From Luteimonas sp. 9C (GTDB lineage Bacteria; Pseudomonadota; Gammaproteobacteria; Xanthomonadales; Xanthomonadaceae): a DNA stretch of 64,000 nt. Both the position numbers and the translations under genes were made by a program. Each line of letters begins with the position of its first letter. Position 1 is the first letter of the stretch. The notes below the pieces were generated by a model, which had not been told where the DNA came from, did not search any database, and worked only from the letters and a program-made list of their open reading frames with translations. Of the stretch, positions 43,921-55,359 are shown one piece after another. The stretch covers positions 1,403,670 through 1,467,669 of the forward strand of contig NZ_LR733312.1 in NCBI RefSeq assembly GCF_902506295.1, given 5' to 3'.

Positions 43921-45068
43921 GCGCCACGCCCGCATGCCGGCAGTCCGATCGCCTGTGCGATCTGCGCCCAGTCCAGCGCGACCACGCCCTGGTCGTCGTG
44001 CACGGCGTAGAGCACGCCGTCGGGGAAGCGCGTCGTCGCTACATCGTGCAGCCAGATGCCGTCGGTGTTGGCGACCTGGCGGCCGGTCACCGCGCCGACG
44101 TGCGCCAGCGTCTTGCGGTCGAACAGATGGAACACGGTGCGTCCCTTGCCCTGCTCGGTGGTGATCCACCAGCCGCCGCCGCCCGCACAGGTCTTGAGCA
44201 TGATGCCTTCGGCCTGCGCGCCGAACACGTCGCGACCGATCGTCCGGCCGGCGAAGCGGCCTTCGAGGTCGTAGACCTTCAGTTCGTTGGCGTAGGTCTC
44301 GTCCTCTTCGGCGATCAGCAGGCGATCGTTCGCCGCATCGCCCCAGATCGATTCGACCACGCGCAGCGCACCGTCCGGTGTCGCATCGCCGAACGCGCCC
44401 AGTGTCTCGATCGCGAACCCCTCGCCGTCGAAGCGCATCGCATACCGGTGCACGCGGCGGTCGAGCTGCGCGAGCGGCGGCAGGATGTCGTGGCCCTGGG
44501 CATCTTCGCCGTCGTGGTAGGAATCGGTGACGTAGAGCGTGTACCCGGTGTCGAGCGTGCGCACCCACAGACCGTAGGGTTTGACCAGATCGTCGGCGGC
44601 GAACGTTGCGACGTGGCCGAAGTCCGGCAGGCGCAACACCTGCACGCGGTGGTTGTCGCGCTCGACGACGAATAGCAGGTCGTCGATCACCGCGATGCCA
44701 TTGGGCCGGTCGAACTGTCCTTCGCCGGTCCCGAGCGTACCGAACGTGCGCAGCGTCTCTCCGGTGGCGCCGTCGTAGATCACCAGGCGATCGGTGGCCT
44801 TCGCGGTCGCGATGACCCACGTCGTGCCGTCGGGCGCGGTCCACGCGGTCGGGGAATCGATGTTGTCGTCAGCCGTCAGCGCGGTGACGAACGCCTCGTC
44901 CACGACCGGTACGTCGCGTGCGGTATCGATCGGCGCGGGCGCGGTGGCCTGCGGGTCGACCGCCATGGCGACAGGTGCGTCGGGCGCCTGCGCGCAGGCG
45001 GTCAGGGCGCTGGCGATCGCCAGCGCGCAACCGCGCAGGGCGATTTCGGGAATGGAATGTCGTCGCAT
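43917..45068 (-). CDS. Beta-propeller phytase-like lipoprotein
   Basis: Predicted 383-residue lipoprotein (lipobox LTAC, Cys25). The mature part looks like a beta-propeller: TADDNIDSPTAW (residues 65-76), DRLVIYDGATG, RPNGIAVIDDLLFVVERDN, AEEDETYANELKVYD and AQAEGIMLKT (285-293) resemble the repeated blades of bacterial 3-phytases, which hydrolyse myo-inositol hexakisphosphate. I cannot confirm that the calcium-dependent catalytic residues are all there, so a binding or lactonase-type propeller remains possible. It lies 55 bases after the TonB receptor and overlaps the metallophosphatase by ATGA. Confidence 0.72.
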   Translation of the reverse strand: MRRHSIPEIALRGCALAIASALTACAQAPDAPVAMAVDPQATAPAPIDTARDVPVVDEAFVTALTADDNIDSPTAWTAPDGTTWVIATAKATDRLVIYDGATGETLRTFGTLGTGEGQFDRPNGIAVIDDLLFVVERDNHRVQVLRLPDFGHVATFAADDLVKPYGLWVRTLDTGYTLYVTDSYHDGEDAQGHDILPPLAQLDRRVHRYAMRFDGEGFAIETLGAFGDATPDGALRVVESIWGDAANDRLLIAEEDETYANELKVYDLEGRFAGRTIGRDVFGAQAEGIMLKTCAGGGGWWITTEQGKGRTVFHLFDRKTLAHVGAVTGRQVANTDGIWLHDVATTRFPDGVLYAVHDDQGVVALDWAQIAQAIGLPACGRGA

Positions 45069-45123
45069 GAGAAAACCTCGATCGGAATCGGCGGCGCGCG
45101 TCGCGCAGGCCGCCGGCAGGACA

Positions 45124-47664
45124 TCAGAAGCGCAGCTTCACGCCTGCGGTGTAGGTGCGGCCGTACAGCTCGTTCTGCAGCGTCTGCGCTGGCGAACCCT
45201 GGTAGAGCTCCAAGGGTTCGTCGAGCAGATTGGACGCTTCGAGATAGACGCCCCAGCGGTCGTCGACCTTGTAGTCGAGGCTGAAATCGAGCTGGGTATT
45301 CTCGGCCACCCAGATGTCGAAATCGCTGTCGCTGCTGTCGACGGAATCGATGTACTCGCTGCGGCGCACGGCCGCGAGGCGGGTGCTCAGACCGCCCGTC
45401 TCGTAGCCGAGGTACGCGCTGTAGAGACGATCCGACGCATTGGGCAGGGTGAAGCTGCGGCCGTCGAGTGTGTATTCGGTGTCGAGCCAGGTCGCGCTGA
45501 AGCCCAGCAGCAGACCGCTGGCGAAGTGCTGCTGCCAGTTCAGCTCGGCGCCGTACACCGTGGCCTTGTCGCCATTGACCGGCATGGTCACGTCGAAACC
45601 CTGGTACTCGGGGTTGTCGCGCGTGGTCACATCGACGATGTAGTCGTCGATGTTCTTGTAGAACAGGCCGGCCGAGACGATGCCGGTCTCGCCGAGGTAA
45701 CGCTCGATGGAGATGTCGAGGTTGCGCGACCTGTAGGGATCGAGCGCGGGATTGCCCAGTTCCACTTCCTCTTCGTCGCGATTGATACGGGTCCGCGGCG
45801 AGATGCTGCCGAACGACGGACGCGCGATCGTGGTCGTGTACGCGCCGCGCACCACCCAGTCGTCCATGTCGTAACGCAGGTGCAGGCCGGGCAGCACGCT
45901 GGTGTAGCTGCTGGAGACCTCACGGGTACTGATGGCGCCGATCGTCTCCTCGTCGGCGAGATCGACGACGTTGCCGGTGGCCTCGAATTCGGTGCGCTCG
46001 ACACGCGCGCCTGCGATGACGCGCAGCCGGTCGAAATCCATCGTCGCCATCAGGTAACCCGCCAGGACGTCTTCGCTCGCCACGTAGTCCTCGATCAGCG
46101 AGACCTCGGTGTTGGCGGCGACGTCCTGCGGGCGTGCGCTGTATTCGGACAGGCGATCACGCAGGTAGCTGTTCATCGCGCTCGAACTGATGCCGTCACC
46201 CATGTCGCCGTGCGTGTAGCGCGGTGCGCCCGTGGTCCAGCTGCCGAGGTTGATGTCCGGGCCGCGGCGCAGTTCGTTCTCGTCGATATCGACGTTGCGA
46301 TCGCGCCACCGCCCCAGCAGACCGGCCTTCCAGATCACGAAATCGCCGGCAAAGGTGAAGTTCGCCTGTGCGCTGTATTCCTCGTCGTCCACCCAGATCG
46401 GGGCGACCACGAAGCGGTTGAACTGGTAGTTGTCGTTGTCGAGCCAGCCGCCGGCCGGGCTGTCGCTGATGGTGTAGCGCGGAATCGGTCGCGACGTGTC
46501 CATCTCGATGGAGACGTCACCGGCGCCGTCGTAGTCGAAGCGCGCCTCGACTTCGTCGAGCACGCGCTCGCGGGTCTTGGTGAAGCCCAGCTTGTAATCG
46601 ACGGCCGAGCCGGCACCGAAGCGGTTCTCGCCGCCGGCGCTCACGGTGAAGGTGTCCTCTTCCTTGGTGCGGAACCGGACGCGGCGGCTGAAGTCGTTCG
46701 GGTCGATCCCGTTGACGGTGTAGGTACCGTCCGTGTTCGTCGTGATGTCGCCCTCGCCCACCGGGATGATGCTGTTCTGACGGGTTTCGGCGTCGGTGAA
46801 GTCGGTGTAGAGCGTGCGCAGGTAGTAGCTGTGGCCATCGCCGGGACGCCAGTCCAGGTTGAGGTTCACGCCGGTCCGCTCGCGATTGATGCTGTACTTG
46901 CGCTGCTGGATCTCGATCGGTGTCAAACCGTCGCGCGCGTCCACCTTGTCGTATTCGACTTCGATGTTGTCCGACTCGTAGGTGCGGTCCTGGTGGCTCA
47001 CGCCCAGCGCGACACCGAAGGCGTCGTCGGCGAAGCGGTCGCTGTAGTTGAACGCGGCCTTGGGGCTGGTCTCGCCGCTCAGGCTCTGGTGGCTCATGTC
47101 CGCCCTAGCCCGGATGTCGCGGCCCTTGCGGTCGAACGCGGACGCCGATTCCACCAGGATCGCGCCACCGATCGCGTCGCCGGGCATGTCCGGCGTCGGC
47201 GCCTTGACCACGGTCAGCCGTTCGGTGGAATCGGACGGAATCACGTCCAGCGGCGCCGCGCGGCTGGAATCTTCCGGTGTGCCGATGGCGACGCCGTCGA
47301 CGCTGACGCTGTTGAACGCCGCGTCCAGTCCGCGCACCACGACGAAGCGGCCTTCGCCCTGGTCGCGGGTGACGCTGATGCCCGGCAGACGCGACAGCGA
47401 TTCGCCGACGTTCTTGTCCGGGTACTGGCCCATCGAATCCGACGCCACCGTGTCCTGGATCGCATCGGACGCGCGCTTGAAGTCGATCGCGCGCATCTGC
47501 GATTCGAGCTGGGCGCGGACTTCGAGCGTGTCGAGATCGACCGGATCGGCGAGCGCGCTGCCGTCGGGCGACGGCCCGGGCGTCTGCGCATGGAGCGGAA
47601 GCGTCGCGGCGCCTGCAGCCAGCACGAGCGCGATCGCCACGTGCAGGGGGTGTGGGTTGGACAT
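45124..47664 (-). CDS. TonB-dependent outer-membrane receptor
   Basis: Predicted 846-residue outer-membrane receptor. A Sec signal ends near LHAQ (residue 27). A TonB-box-like segment (DLDTLEVRA, about 43-51) leads into the plug domain (about 60-170, with PDKNVGESLSRLPGISV and VVRGLDAAFNSVSVDGV), then a 22-strand barrel that ends in the outer-membrane Phe of VKLRF. It belongs to the large receptors common in Caulobacter and xanthomonads that import carbohydrates or other nutrients. The two downstream phosphatase-type genes suggest a phosphorylated ligand such as phytate. A Pho-box-like site is 55 bases upstream of the start. Confidence 0.92.
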   Translation of the reverse strand: MSNPHPLHVAIALVLAAGAATLPLHAQTPGPSPDGSALADPVDLDTLEVRAQLESQMRAIDFKRASDAIQDTVASDSMGQYPDKNVGESLSRLPGISVTRDQGEGRFVVVRGLDAAFNSVSVDGVAIGTPEDSSRAAPLDVIPSDSTERLTVVKAPTPDMPGDAIGGAILVESASAFDRKGRDIRARADMSHQSLSGETSPKAAFNYSDRFADDAFGVALGVSHQDRTYESDNIEVEYDKVDARDGLTPIEIQQRKYSINRERTGVNLNLDWRPGDGHSYYLRTLYTDFTDAETRQNSIIPVGEGDITTNTDGTYTVNGIDPNDFSRRVRFRTKEEDTFTVSAGGENRFGAGSAVDYKLGFTKTRERVLDEVEARFDYDGAGDVSIEMDTSRPIPRYTISDSPAGGWLDNDNYQFNRFVVAPIWVDDEEYSAQANFTFAGDFVIWKAGLLGRWRDRNVDIDENELRRGPDINLGSWTTGAPRYTHGDMGDGISSSAMNSYLRDRLSEYSARPQDVAANTEVSLIEDYVASEDVLAGYLMATMDFDRLRVIAGARVERTEFEATGNVVDLADEETIGAISTREVSSSYTSVLPGLHLRYDMDDWVVRGAYTTTIARPSFGSISPRTRINRDEEEVELGNPALDPYRSRNLDISIERYLGETGIVSAGLFYKNIDDYIVDVTTRDNPEYQGFDVTMPVNGDKATVYGAELNWQQHFASGLLLGFSATWLDTEYTLDGRSFTLPNASDRLYSAYLGYETGGLSTRLAAVRRSEYIDSVDSSDSDFDIWVAENTQLDFSLDYKVDDRWGVYLEASNLLDEPLELYQGSPAQTLQNELYGRTYTAGVKLRF

Positions 47665-47718
47665 GGGGAGTTCCGGCGTTGGGAGGTGAACGTCGGATGC
47701 GTACGCTATGTCGGCTGC

Positions 47719-47736
47719 GTGTCATCGCGGTGACAG
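47719..47736 (-). promoter_or_regulatory. Candidate Pho box upstream of TonB receptor
   Basis: On the minus strand CTGTCAC-CGCG-ATGACAC matches the two 7-base repeats and 4-base spacer of PhoB sites (first repeat 6 of 7, second about 5 of 7). A weak -10-like CATAGC follows 8 bases downstream (47705-47710). The same bases also form an inverted repeat TGTCA-N6-TGACA, so a different regulator is possible. Confidence 0.45.
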
Positions 47737-47827
47737 CTGGACGCGCAATTGCGAAACCGGCGCGCCGTGCCACGACGTGCTGTCCGCTTTCCGTCACACT
47801 TCCGCCGATGCCACGCAGGAAACCGTC

Positions 47828-48460
47828 ATGAAAACCGTCGAAGTCCGTCATCCGCTGGTGCAGCACAAGCTCGGCCTGATGCGCCGCGCGGACAACAGCA
47901 CCAAGACCTTCCGCGAACTGTCGGCCGAGGTGGCGACGCTGCTGACCTACGAGGCGACCGCGGACCTGGAGACCGAGGACGCCGAAGTCGAAGGCTGGGC
48001 GGGCACCGTGCGCGTCCGCCGCATCAAGGGGCGCAAGATCACCCTGGTGCCGATCCTGCGCGCGGGCATCGGCATGCTGCCGGGCGTGCTCGATCTCATT
48101 CCAGCGGCCAAGGTCAGCGTGGTGGGCATCAAGCGCGACGAGGATTCGCTCGAAGCCGTGCCCTATTACGAGAACCTGGTCGGCGACATGGCCGACCGCA
48201 CCGCGCTGGTCCTCGATCCGATGCTGGCCACCGGCGGCACACTGATCGCGACGGTGTCGATGCTCAAGGCCGCCGGCGCGAGCCGGATCAAGGGCCTGTT
48301 CCTGGTGGCCGCGCCCGAAGGCCTACGCGCGCTCGAAGCCGTGCATCCGGATGTCGAGGTCTATACCGCCTCGATCGACGAACGCCTCAACGAGAAGGGC
48401 TACATCCTGCCCGGCCTGGGCGATGCCGGCGACAAGATCTTCGGCACCCGGGTGGATTGA
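47828..48460 (+). CDS. upp: Uracil phosphoribosyltransferase
   Basis: Predicted 210-residue cytosolic enzyme converting uracil and PRPP to UMP in pyrimidine salvage. It starts [19 protein letters not shown], carries [14 protein letters not shown] and the PRPP-loop [12 protein letters not shown], and ends [14 protein letters not shown], all family marks. AGGA at 47817-47820 is seven bases before the ATG, which fixes the start. Divergent from the TonB receptor; monocistronic in appearance. Confidence 0.96.
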   Translation: MKTVEVRHPLVQHKLGLMRRADNSTKTFRELSAEVATLLTYEATADLETEDAEVEGWAGTVRVRRIKGRKITLVPILRAGIGMLPGVLDLIPAAKVSVVGIKRDEDSLEAVPYYENLVGDMADRTALVLDPMLATGGTLIATVSMLKAAGASRIKGLFLVAAPEGLRALEAVHPDVEVYTASIDERLNEKGYILPGLGDAGDKIFGTRVD

Positions 48461-48566
48461 GGCTCATCGCCGGCTGACGCGCGGTATAGCGCACGCGCTT
48501 CGGCCACGCGGATCATGTCCGCCATGCAGGAGCGCGCGATGCGGCATGGCCGGTCACGCGTCGATC

Positions 48567-48590
48567 GCGTGCAGGCGCGCGCCTGCACGC
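48567..48590. repeat. Perfect 24-base palindrome between convergent genes
   Basis: Arms GCGTGCAGGCGC and its exact complement with no spacer, midway between the stops of upp (48460) and the MAPEG gene (48635). It could end transcription from both sides, though there is no T tract, or serve as a protein site. Confidence 0.55.
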
Positions 48591-48634
48591 ATCCGCTGTC
48601 TGCAGCAGGGCCTGCGTTTCCGCAGACCTGCGCG

Positions 48635-49038
48635 TCAGGCGACGAGCATCGCGCCGATGACGAAACGCCAGATGCCGAACGCGGCCATCGCCAGCAGCGT
48701 GACGAAGGTGAGCAGCGCGCCGGTCGCGCGGCCGAACGAATAGCCCGCCGAGCCGCCCAGTCCGATCGCGTGCAGCACGCGCCCCACCAGCAGCGCGATG
48801 CCGAAGATCCACAGCAGCGTGGTGTCGATCGCCGCCAGTTCCAGCAACGCGAGCATCAGCAACGCCAGCGGCACGTACTCGCCGAAGTTGCCGTGCACAC
48901 GCACCTTGCGCGTCAGCGCGGCATCGCCGCCCGTGCCCACCCCGACCTTGTGCACGTTGCGGTGCAGGACCACGCGGAAGGTCAGCACGAGGTAGAGCAC
49001 CACGTGCAGGGAGGCGATCAGAAGCGAGATGCGTGGCG

Positions 49039-49042
<4 letters not shown>
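48635..49042 (-). CDS. MAPEG-family membrane protein
   Basis: Predicted 135-residue four-helix membrane protein of the MAPEG (membrane-associated eicosanoid/glutathione metabolism) family, like E. coli Yec[21 protein letters not shown] carries the family's RxxxNxxE-type glutathione-site pattern (residues about 48-56), and [11 protein letters not shown] follows in helix 3. Possible glutathione transferase or peroxidase activity; untested for this group. The ATG overlaps the stop of the MBL-fold gene by 4 bases. Confidence 0.85.
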
Positions 49043-49947
<905 letters not shown>

Positions 49948-49992
49948 GACGCCTCCCGCGTCAGACCGGTGGCCGATTGTAGGCGCAGTGGA

Positions 49993-51777
49993 TCAGCGCG
50001 CGACCGCTTCCACCTTCGCCGCGCCGACCGGATTGCGCGGATCGCTGCCGCCGGTGAGGGTGCCGTTCGCGCGGTTCCACTCGACGGTCTGCAGATTGCC
50101 CCAGACGTGGCTGGAGCCACGACCACCGGCCGCGCGATCGCCGGGCAGATCGACGGTGTGACCCATCGCGCGCAGCTTCGCCGCCGTCTCGGCGGAGAAC
50201 GCATCGGACTCGGCCGAGATCCGGTCCGGCATCCACTGGTGGTGGTAGCGCGGCAACGCCGCGACCGACTGCGCATCGAGGCCGGCATCAAAGCCGAGGA
50301 TGCCCAGCAGCACCATGGTGATGATGCGGCTGCCGCCGGGCGTGCCGAGCACGGCGACCCGGTCGTCGGACACGAGGAAGGTCGGGGTCATCGAGCTCAG
50401 CGGGCGTTTGCCCGGCGCCGGCGCATTCGCATCGAAGCCCATCACGCCGAACGCATTCGGCACGCCGGGCTGCAGCGCGAAATCGTCCATCTCGTTGTTG
50501 AGCAGCACTCCGGTGCCGGGCGCGACGAGACCGCTGCCGAACAGCAGATTGACCGTCTGTGTCACCGCGGCGCGGTTGCCGGCGGCGTCGACGATCGAGA
50601 AATGCGTGGTTTCCTCGTCCTCGAGCGGCGTCGCCGCGCCGGAAAGAAGATCGCTCGGCGTGGCCTTCTCCGGATTGATCGTCGCGCGCAGGCCGGCGGC
50701 GTAGTCGCGGCTACGCAGGGTGCGCTGCGGAATCGTCACGAAGTCCGGATCGCCCAGGTAGAAGGTGCGATCGCGGAACGCGCGGCGCATCGATTCGACG
50801 ACCAGGTGCGTGCGTGCGGCATCGTCGAGCTGGGTCAGATCATACGGCTCGAGGATCTGCAGCATCTGCGCCATCGCGATGCCGCCCGACGACGGCGGCG
50901 GCGCGGTGACCACCTCCCAGTCGTGATAGCGGAAGCGGATCGGTTCGCGTTCGACGATCTTGTAGGCCGCCAGGTCCGCCGCGGTCCATTCGCCACCTTC
51001 GGCGTTGACGCCGGCCACGAGCTTCGCGCCCGTCTCGCCGCCGTAGAACCCCTCGAAGCCGCGCGCGGCCAGCAGCCGCAGGGTATTCGCGAGCTCGGGC
51101 TGGCGGAAGATGTCGCCTTCCTTCGGGGCCTGGCCATCGGCGAGGAACACCGCGCGCGTGCCGGGGTAACGCTCCATCACCGCGCGCCGCGACTGGTAGC
51201 CGCGTGCGAACCGCGCATAGACCGGGAAGCCTTCCTCGGCGATGCGGATCGCCGGCGCCAGCGACTGCGACAGCGGCAGCGCGCCGTAGGTCTCGGCGAT
51301 GTGCACGAATGCCGCAGGCAGGCCGGGAATGCCGGCCGACCACGGCCCGTTCTCGGCGCGGTCCCGGTCGAAGCTGCCGTCGGCGGCGCGGTAACGGTCC
51401 GAGTGGGCGCTGGCCGGCGCGGTCTCGCGCGCGTCCACGAAGACGTCGCGGCCGGACCGGGCGTCGTGCAGCAGGAAGAACCCGCCACCGCCGAGACCCG
51501 ACGAGATCGGCTCGACCACCGACAGCACGGCCGAGGTCGCGACCGCGGCATCGAACGCATTGCCGCCCTCGCGCATGACCTGCAGGCCGGCGTCTGTCGC
51601 CAGCGCATGCGCCGAGGCGACCGCGTTGCCGGGCGGCGTGGCGGCGTGCTGCGCAGCGCCGGCGACGGGCGTATCCGGCGCGCGGACATCGCGCGCGCAC
51701 GACGGCGCGACCACCAGCAGCAGACCTGACAGCAGCAACGCCGGCAGGCCGGTGAACGCGACGCGGGAACGGCTCAT
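49993..51777 (-). CDS. ggt: Gamma-glutamyltransferase
   Basis: Predicted 594-residue periplasmic enzyme that splits glutathione and other gamma-glutamyl compounds. The N-terminus has a signal with a possible lipobox at APSC (residue 27). The proenzyme self-cleaves before the nucleophilic Thr in EETTHFSIVD (about residue 393), giving large and small subunits; PLSSMTPTF and GTPGGSRIITMV in the small subunit are conserved. Length is typical. Its ATG overlaps the ferredoxin stop by 4 bases, an odd pairing with no obvious biochemical link. Confidence 0.93.
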   Translation of the reverse strand: MSRSRVAFTGLPALLLSGLLLVVAPSCARDVRAPDTPVAGAAQHAATPPGNAVASAHALATDAGLQVMREGGNAFDAAVATSAVLSVVEPISSGLGGGGFFLLHDARSGRDVFVDARETAPASAHSDRYRAADGSFDRDRAENGPWSAGIPGLPAAFVHIAETYGALPLSQSLAPAIRIAEEGFPVYARFARGYQSRRAVMERYPGTRAVFLADGQAPKEGDIFRQPELANTLRLLAARGFEGFYGGETGAKLVAGVNAEGGEWTAADLAAYKIVEREPIRFRYHDWEVVTAPPPSSGGIAMAQMLQILEPYDLTQLDDAARTHLVVESMRRAFRDRTFYLGDPDFVTIPQRTLRSRDYAAGLRATINPEKATPSDLLSGAATPLEDEETTHFSIVDAAGNRAAVTQTVNLLFGSGLVAPGTGVLLNNEMDDFALQPGVPNAFGVMGFDANAPAPGKRPLSSMTPTFLVSDDRVAVLGTPGGSRIITMVLLGILGFDAGLDAQSVAALPRYHHQWMPDRISAESDAFSAETAAKLRAMGHTVDLPGDRAAGGRGSSHVWGNLQTVEWNRANGTLTGGSDPRNPVGAAKVEAVAR

Positions 51778-52028
51778 GACGCCTCCTGCTGCAGGCGCGC
51801 CAGCTTGGCGAGCAACTGCACCTGGGTTTCGGGGATATCGGGATCGGGGTCGATGCATTCGACCGGACAGACGACCACGCACTGCGGCTCGTCGAAGTGG
51901 CCCACGCATTCGGTGCAGCGGGCGGGGTCGATGACGTAGATCGTCTCGCCCTGCGAAATCGCCTGGTTCGGGCAGGCCGGCTCGCAGACGTCGCAGTTGA
52001 CGCAGAGCGCGTTGATCTTCAGTGACAT
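51774..52028 (-). CDS. 2[4Fe-4S] ferredoxin, YfhL type
   Basis: Predicted 84-residue electron carrier. It starts MSLKINALCVNCDVCEPACPNQAI with the first CxxCxxCxxxCP cluster motif, and a second motif has the insertion between cysteines (CTECVGHFDEPQCVVVCP) found in YfhL and Allochromatium-type ferredoxins. Its redox partner is unknown. A TACAAT -10-like element is only 6 bases before the ATG, so the mRNA may be leaderless. The long structured gap upstream is described separately. Confidence 0.93.
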   Translation of the reverse strand: MSLKINALCVNCDVCEPACPNQAISQGETIYVIDPARCTECVGHFDEPQCVVVCPVECIDPDPDIPETQVQLLAKLARLQQEAS

Positions 52029-52034
52029 GTGCGC

Positions 52035-52040
52035 ATTGTA
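52035..52040 (-). promoter_or_regulatory. Candidate -10 element for leaderless ferredoxin mRNA
   Basis: TACAAT on the minus strand, 6 bases before the ATG at 52028, predicts a transcription start at or next to the start codon. No ribosome-binding site is visible there. Confidence 0.35.
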
Positions 52041-52042
52041 GG

Positions 52043-52142
52043 GGGTGCGCCGTGGCGCCGGCGTTCCATGGGTGGAACTCGGTCCACCGCGCACCCTCCA
52101 GATACGACAACGCCACCGGGCCTGCGCGCGGTGGCGTTGTCG
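52043..52142. repeat. Nested and tandem hairpins upstream of ferredoxin gene
   Basis: A 14-base-pair perfect stem with a 10-base loop spans 52105-52142 (arms CGACAACGCCACCG and complement). Next to it GGGTGCGC (52043-52050) pairs with GCGCACCC (52089-52096) around an inner hairpin GGTGGA/TCCACC (52071-52088). Downstream of the lipoprotein stop (52187), the large hairpin may be a terminator without a T tract. Confidence 0.5.
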
Positions 52143-52186
52143 AAGCGCGGCGGGCCGGACGCGCCGGCCGCCGCCGTGCCCTTGGA

Positions 52187-52744
52187 TCAGGCCGCGTTGT
52201 CGATGAACACGTATTCCGAACCGGTCGGCTCGACCACGGCCTTGACGCGCTCGCTGTCGGCCGCGCTGCCGATGAACAGCACGCGCACGCCGTTCATCGT
52301 GCCGGCGCCGACCTTGGCGAACGACGCGACGACCAGATCGGCGGTGCGCGCCGAATCCAGGCCGGCGAAGATCAGCAGGTTACCGCGGGTGATGCCGCGC
52401 GCGACGTCCTGCTCGGCCTTCTCGAGCAGACGCTCGTAGGCGCCGTCGACCGGCGTCGACATCGTCGGGTCGCCATCGGCGGTGGTGGCAGCGGCGTCCG
52501 CCGGCGGCGCGTCGGCCGCAGGGGCGACCGGCGGCGGCACCAGGTACACGTAAGGCGAGTTGTTGACGCCTTCCATGTGGCGGCCGGCCACGTCGTTGAG
52601 ATAGGCGTTCCACGCCGTCTTGTCCTCGGTGGTGGGCACCGCGACCGGCGCGGCTTCGACCTGCTGCGGCTCTTCCTTCTTGCCACAGGCGATGACCGGC
52701 AGGACGAGGCAGGCGATCAGCATTGCGCGGGTGATGGACTTCAT
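52187..52744 (-). CDS. Hypothetical lipoprotein
   Basis: Predicted 185-residue exported lipoprotein (signal to lipobox VIAC, Cys20). After a proline/alanine-rich stretch (about 75-95) the last 80 residues (ARGITRGNLLIFAGLDSARTADL, then GVRVLFIGSAADSERVKAVV) look like an alternating strand-helix domain that may bind a nucleotide or partner. I do not recognise the family. It is 41 bases downstream of coaD on the same strand, and a hairpin region follows it. Confidence 0.75.
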   Translation of the reverse strand: MKSITRAMLIACLVLPVIACGKKEEPQQVEAAPVAVPTTEDKTAWNAYLNDVAGRHMEGVNNSPYVYLVPPPVAPAADAPPADAAATTADGDPTMSTPVDGAYERLLEKAEQDVARGITRGNLLIFAGLDSARTADLVVASFAKVGAGTMNGVRVLFIGSAADSERVKAVVEPTGSEYVFIDNAA

Positions 52745-52785
52745 GGCATTCCCTCTTGGTGTGCTCGGGTGTTTGATGGGCAACG

Positions 52786-53355
<570 letters not shown>

Positions 53356-53949
53356 TCAGCCGGCGCGCCGGTAGAGCGCGCAGTGCGCTTCGCGGGTCTG
53401 CAGCTCGCGATGCAGCTGCCACCCCATTCCGGGCGACGCCGGCCGCTCGGCGGAAGACTCGACGTACAGCCAGGCCTCGGCCGCCAGCGCCGGGGCGAGC
53501 GCTGCGAACGCCTGTGCCCACAGGTCGGCGGCGAACGGCGGATCGACGAAGGCGATGTCGATGCTGGCGGCAGGCAACGCCGCGGCCATCGACACCGCAT
53601 CGCCGCGTCGGACCGCGACCACCTCGCCGCCCGGCAGGCGCGCGGCCGTGGCGGTGAGCGCGGCGGCGAGGCCGGGGTCGCGTTCCACCAGCACCGCACC
53701 CGCGGCGCCGCGCGACACCGCCTCCAGACCCAGCGCGCCGGTGCCGGCGAACAGGTCGAGCACGCGCGCACCGGGCAGCGCCGGCTGCAGCCAGTTGAAC
53801 AGCGTCTCGCGGACCCGGTCCGAGGTCGGCCGCAGCCCGGCCACATCCGGCACGTCCAGACGCGTGCCACGCCAGCGGCCACCGACGATGCGCACGCGTC
53901 CAGGGCCGGAGTTCCGGCTTGCGTTCGATGGCGGAGTGCGCGGCTTCAT
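53356..53949 (-). CDS. rsmD: 16S rRNA (guanine966-N2)-methyltransferase
   Basis: Predicted 197-residue enzyme methylating G966 in the small-subunit rRNA. RIVGGRWRGTRL near the start, RPTSDRVRETLFNWL, SAM motif LDLFAGTGALGLEAVSRGA and the catalytic DPPF (about residues 131-134) are family marks. The ATG at 53949 is chosen just before a short basic lead-in; a slightly later start is possible. It is divergent from ftsY, a conserved arrangement. Confidence 0.94.
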   Translation of the reverse strand: MKPRTPPSNASRNSGPGRVRIVGGRWRGTRLDVPDVAGLRPTSDRVRETLFNWLQPALPGARVLDLFAGTGALGLEAVSRGAAGAVLVERDPGLAAALTATAARLPGGEVVAVRRGDAVSMAAALPAASIDIAFVDPPFAADLWAQAFAALAPALAAEAWLYVESSAERPASPGMGWQLHRELQTREAHCALYRRAG

Positions 53950-53984
53950 GCGCGTGCGCCCGCTCGGGGCGCCTGAAAGGCGGG

Positions 53985-53993
53985 TGATACCAT
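53985..53993 (+). promoter_or_regulatory. Candidate extended -10 promoter for ftsY
   Basis: TGATACCAT, of TGn-TANNNT form, predicts a transcription start near 54000. That start lies after the ATG at 53992, which argues for the internal ATG at 54031. Confidence 0.4.
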
Positions 53994-54030
53994 GCGCGCC
54001 ATTCTCCCCCATCCCCGACCCGACCGCCGC

Positions 54031-55355
<1,325 letters not shown>

Positions 55356-55359
<4 letters not shown>

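Noticed and set aside
44794-47733. 979-codon plus-strand frame opposite the TonB receptor
   Set aside because: The minus strand carries a full receptor with signal, plug and C-terminal Phe. The plus-strand frame shows no recognisable fold.
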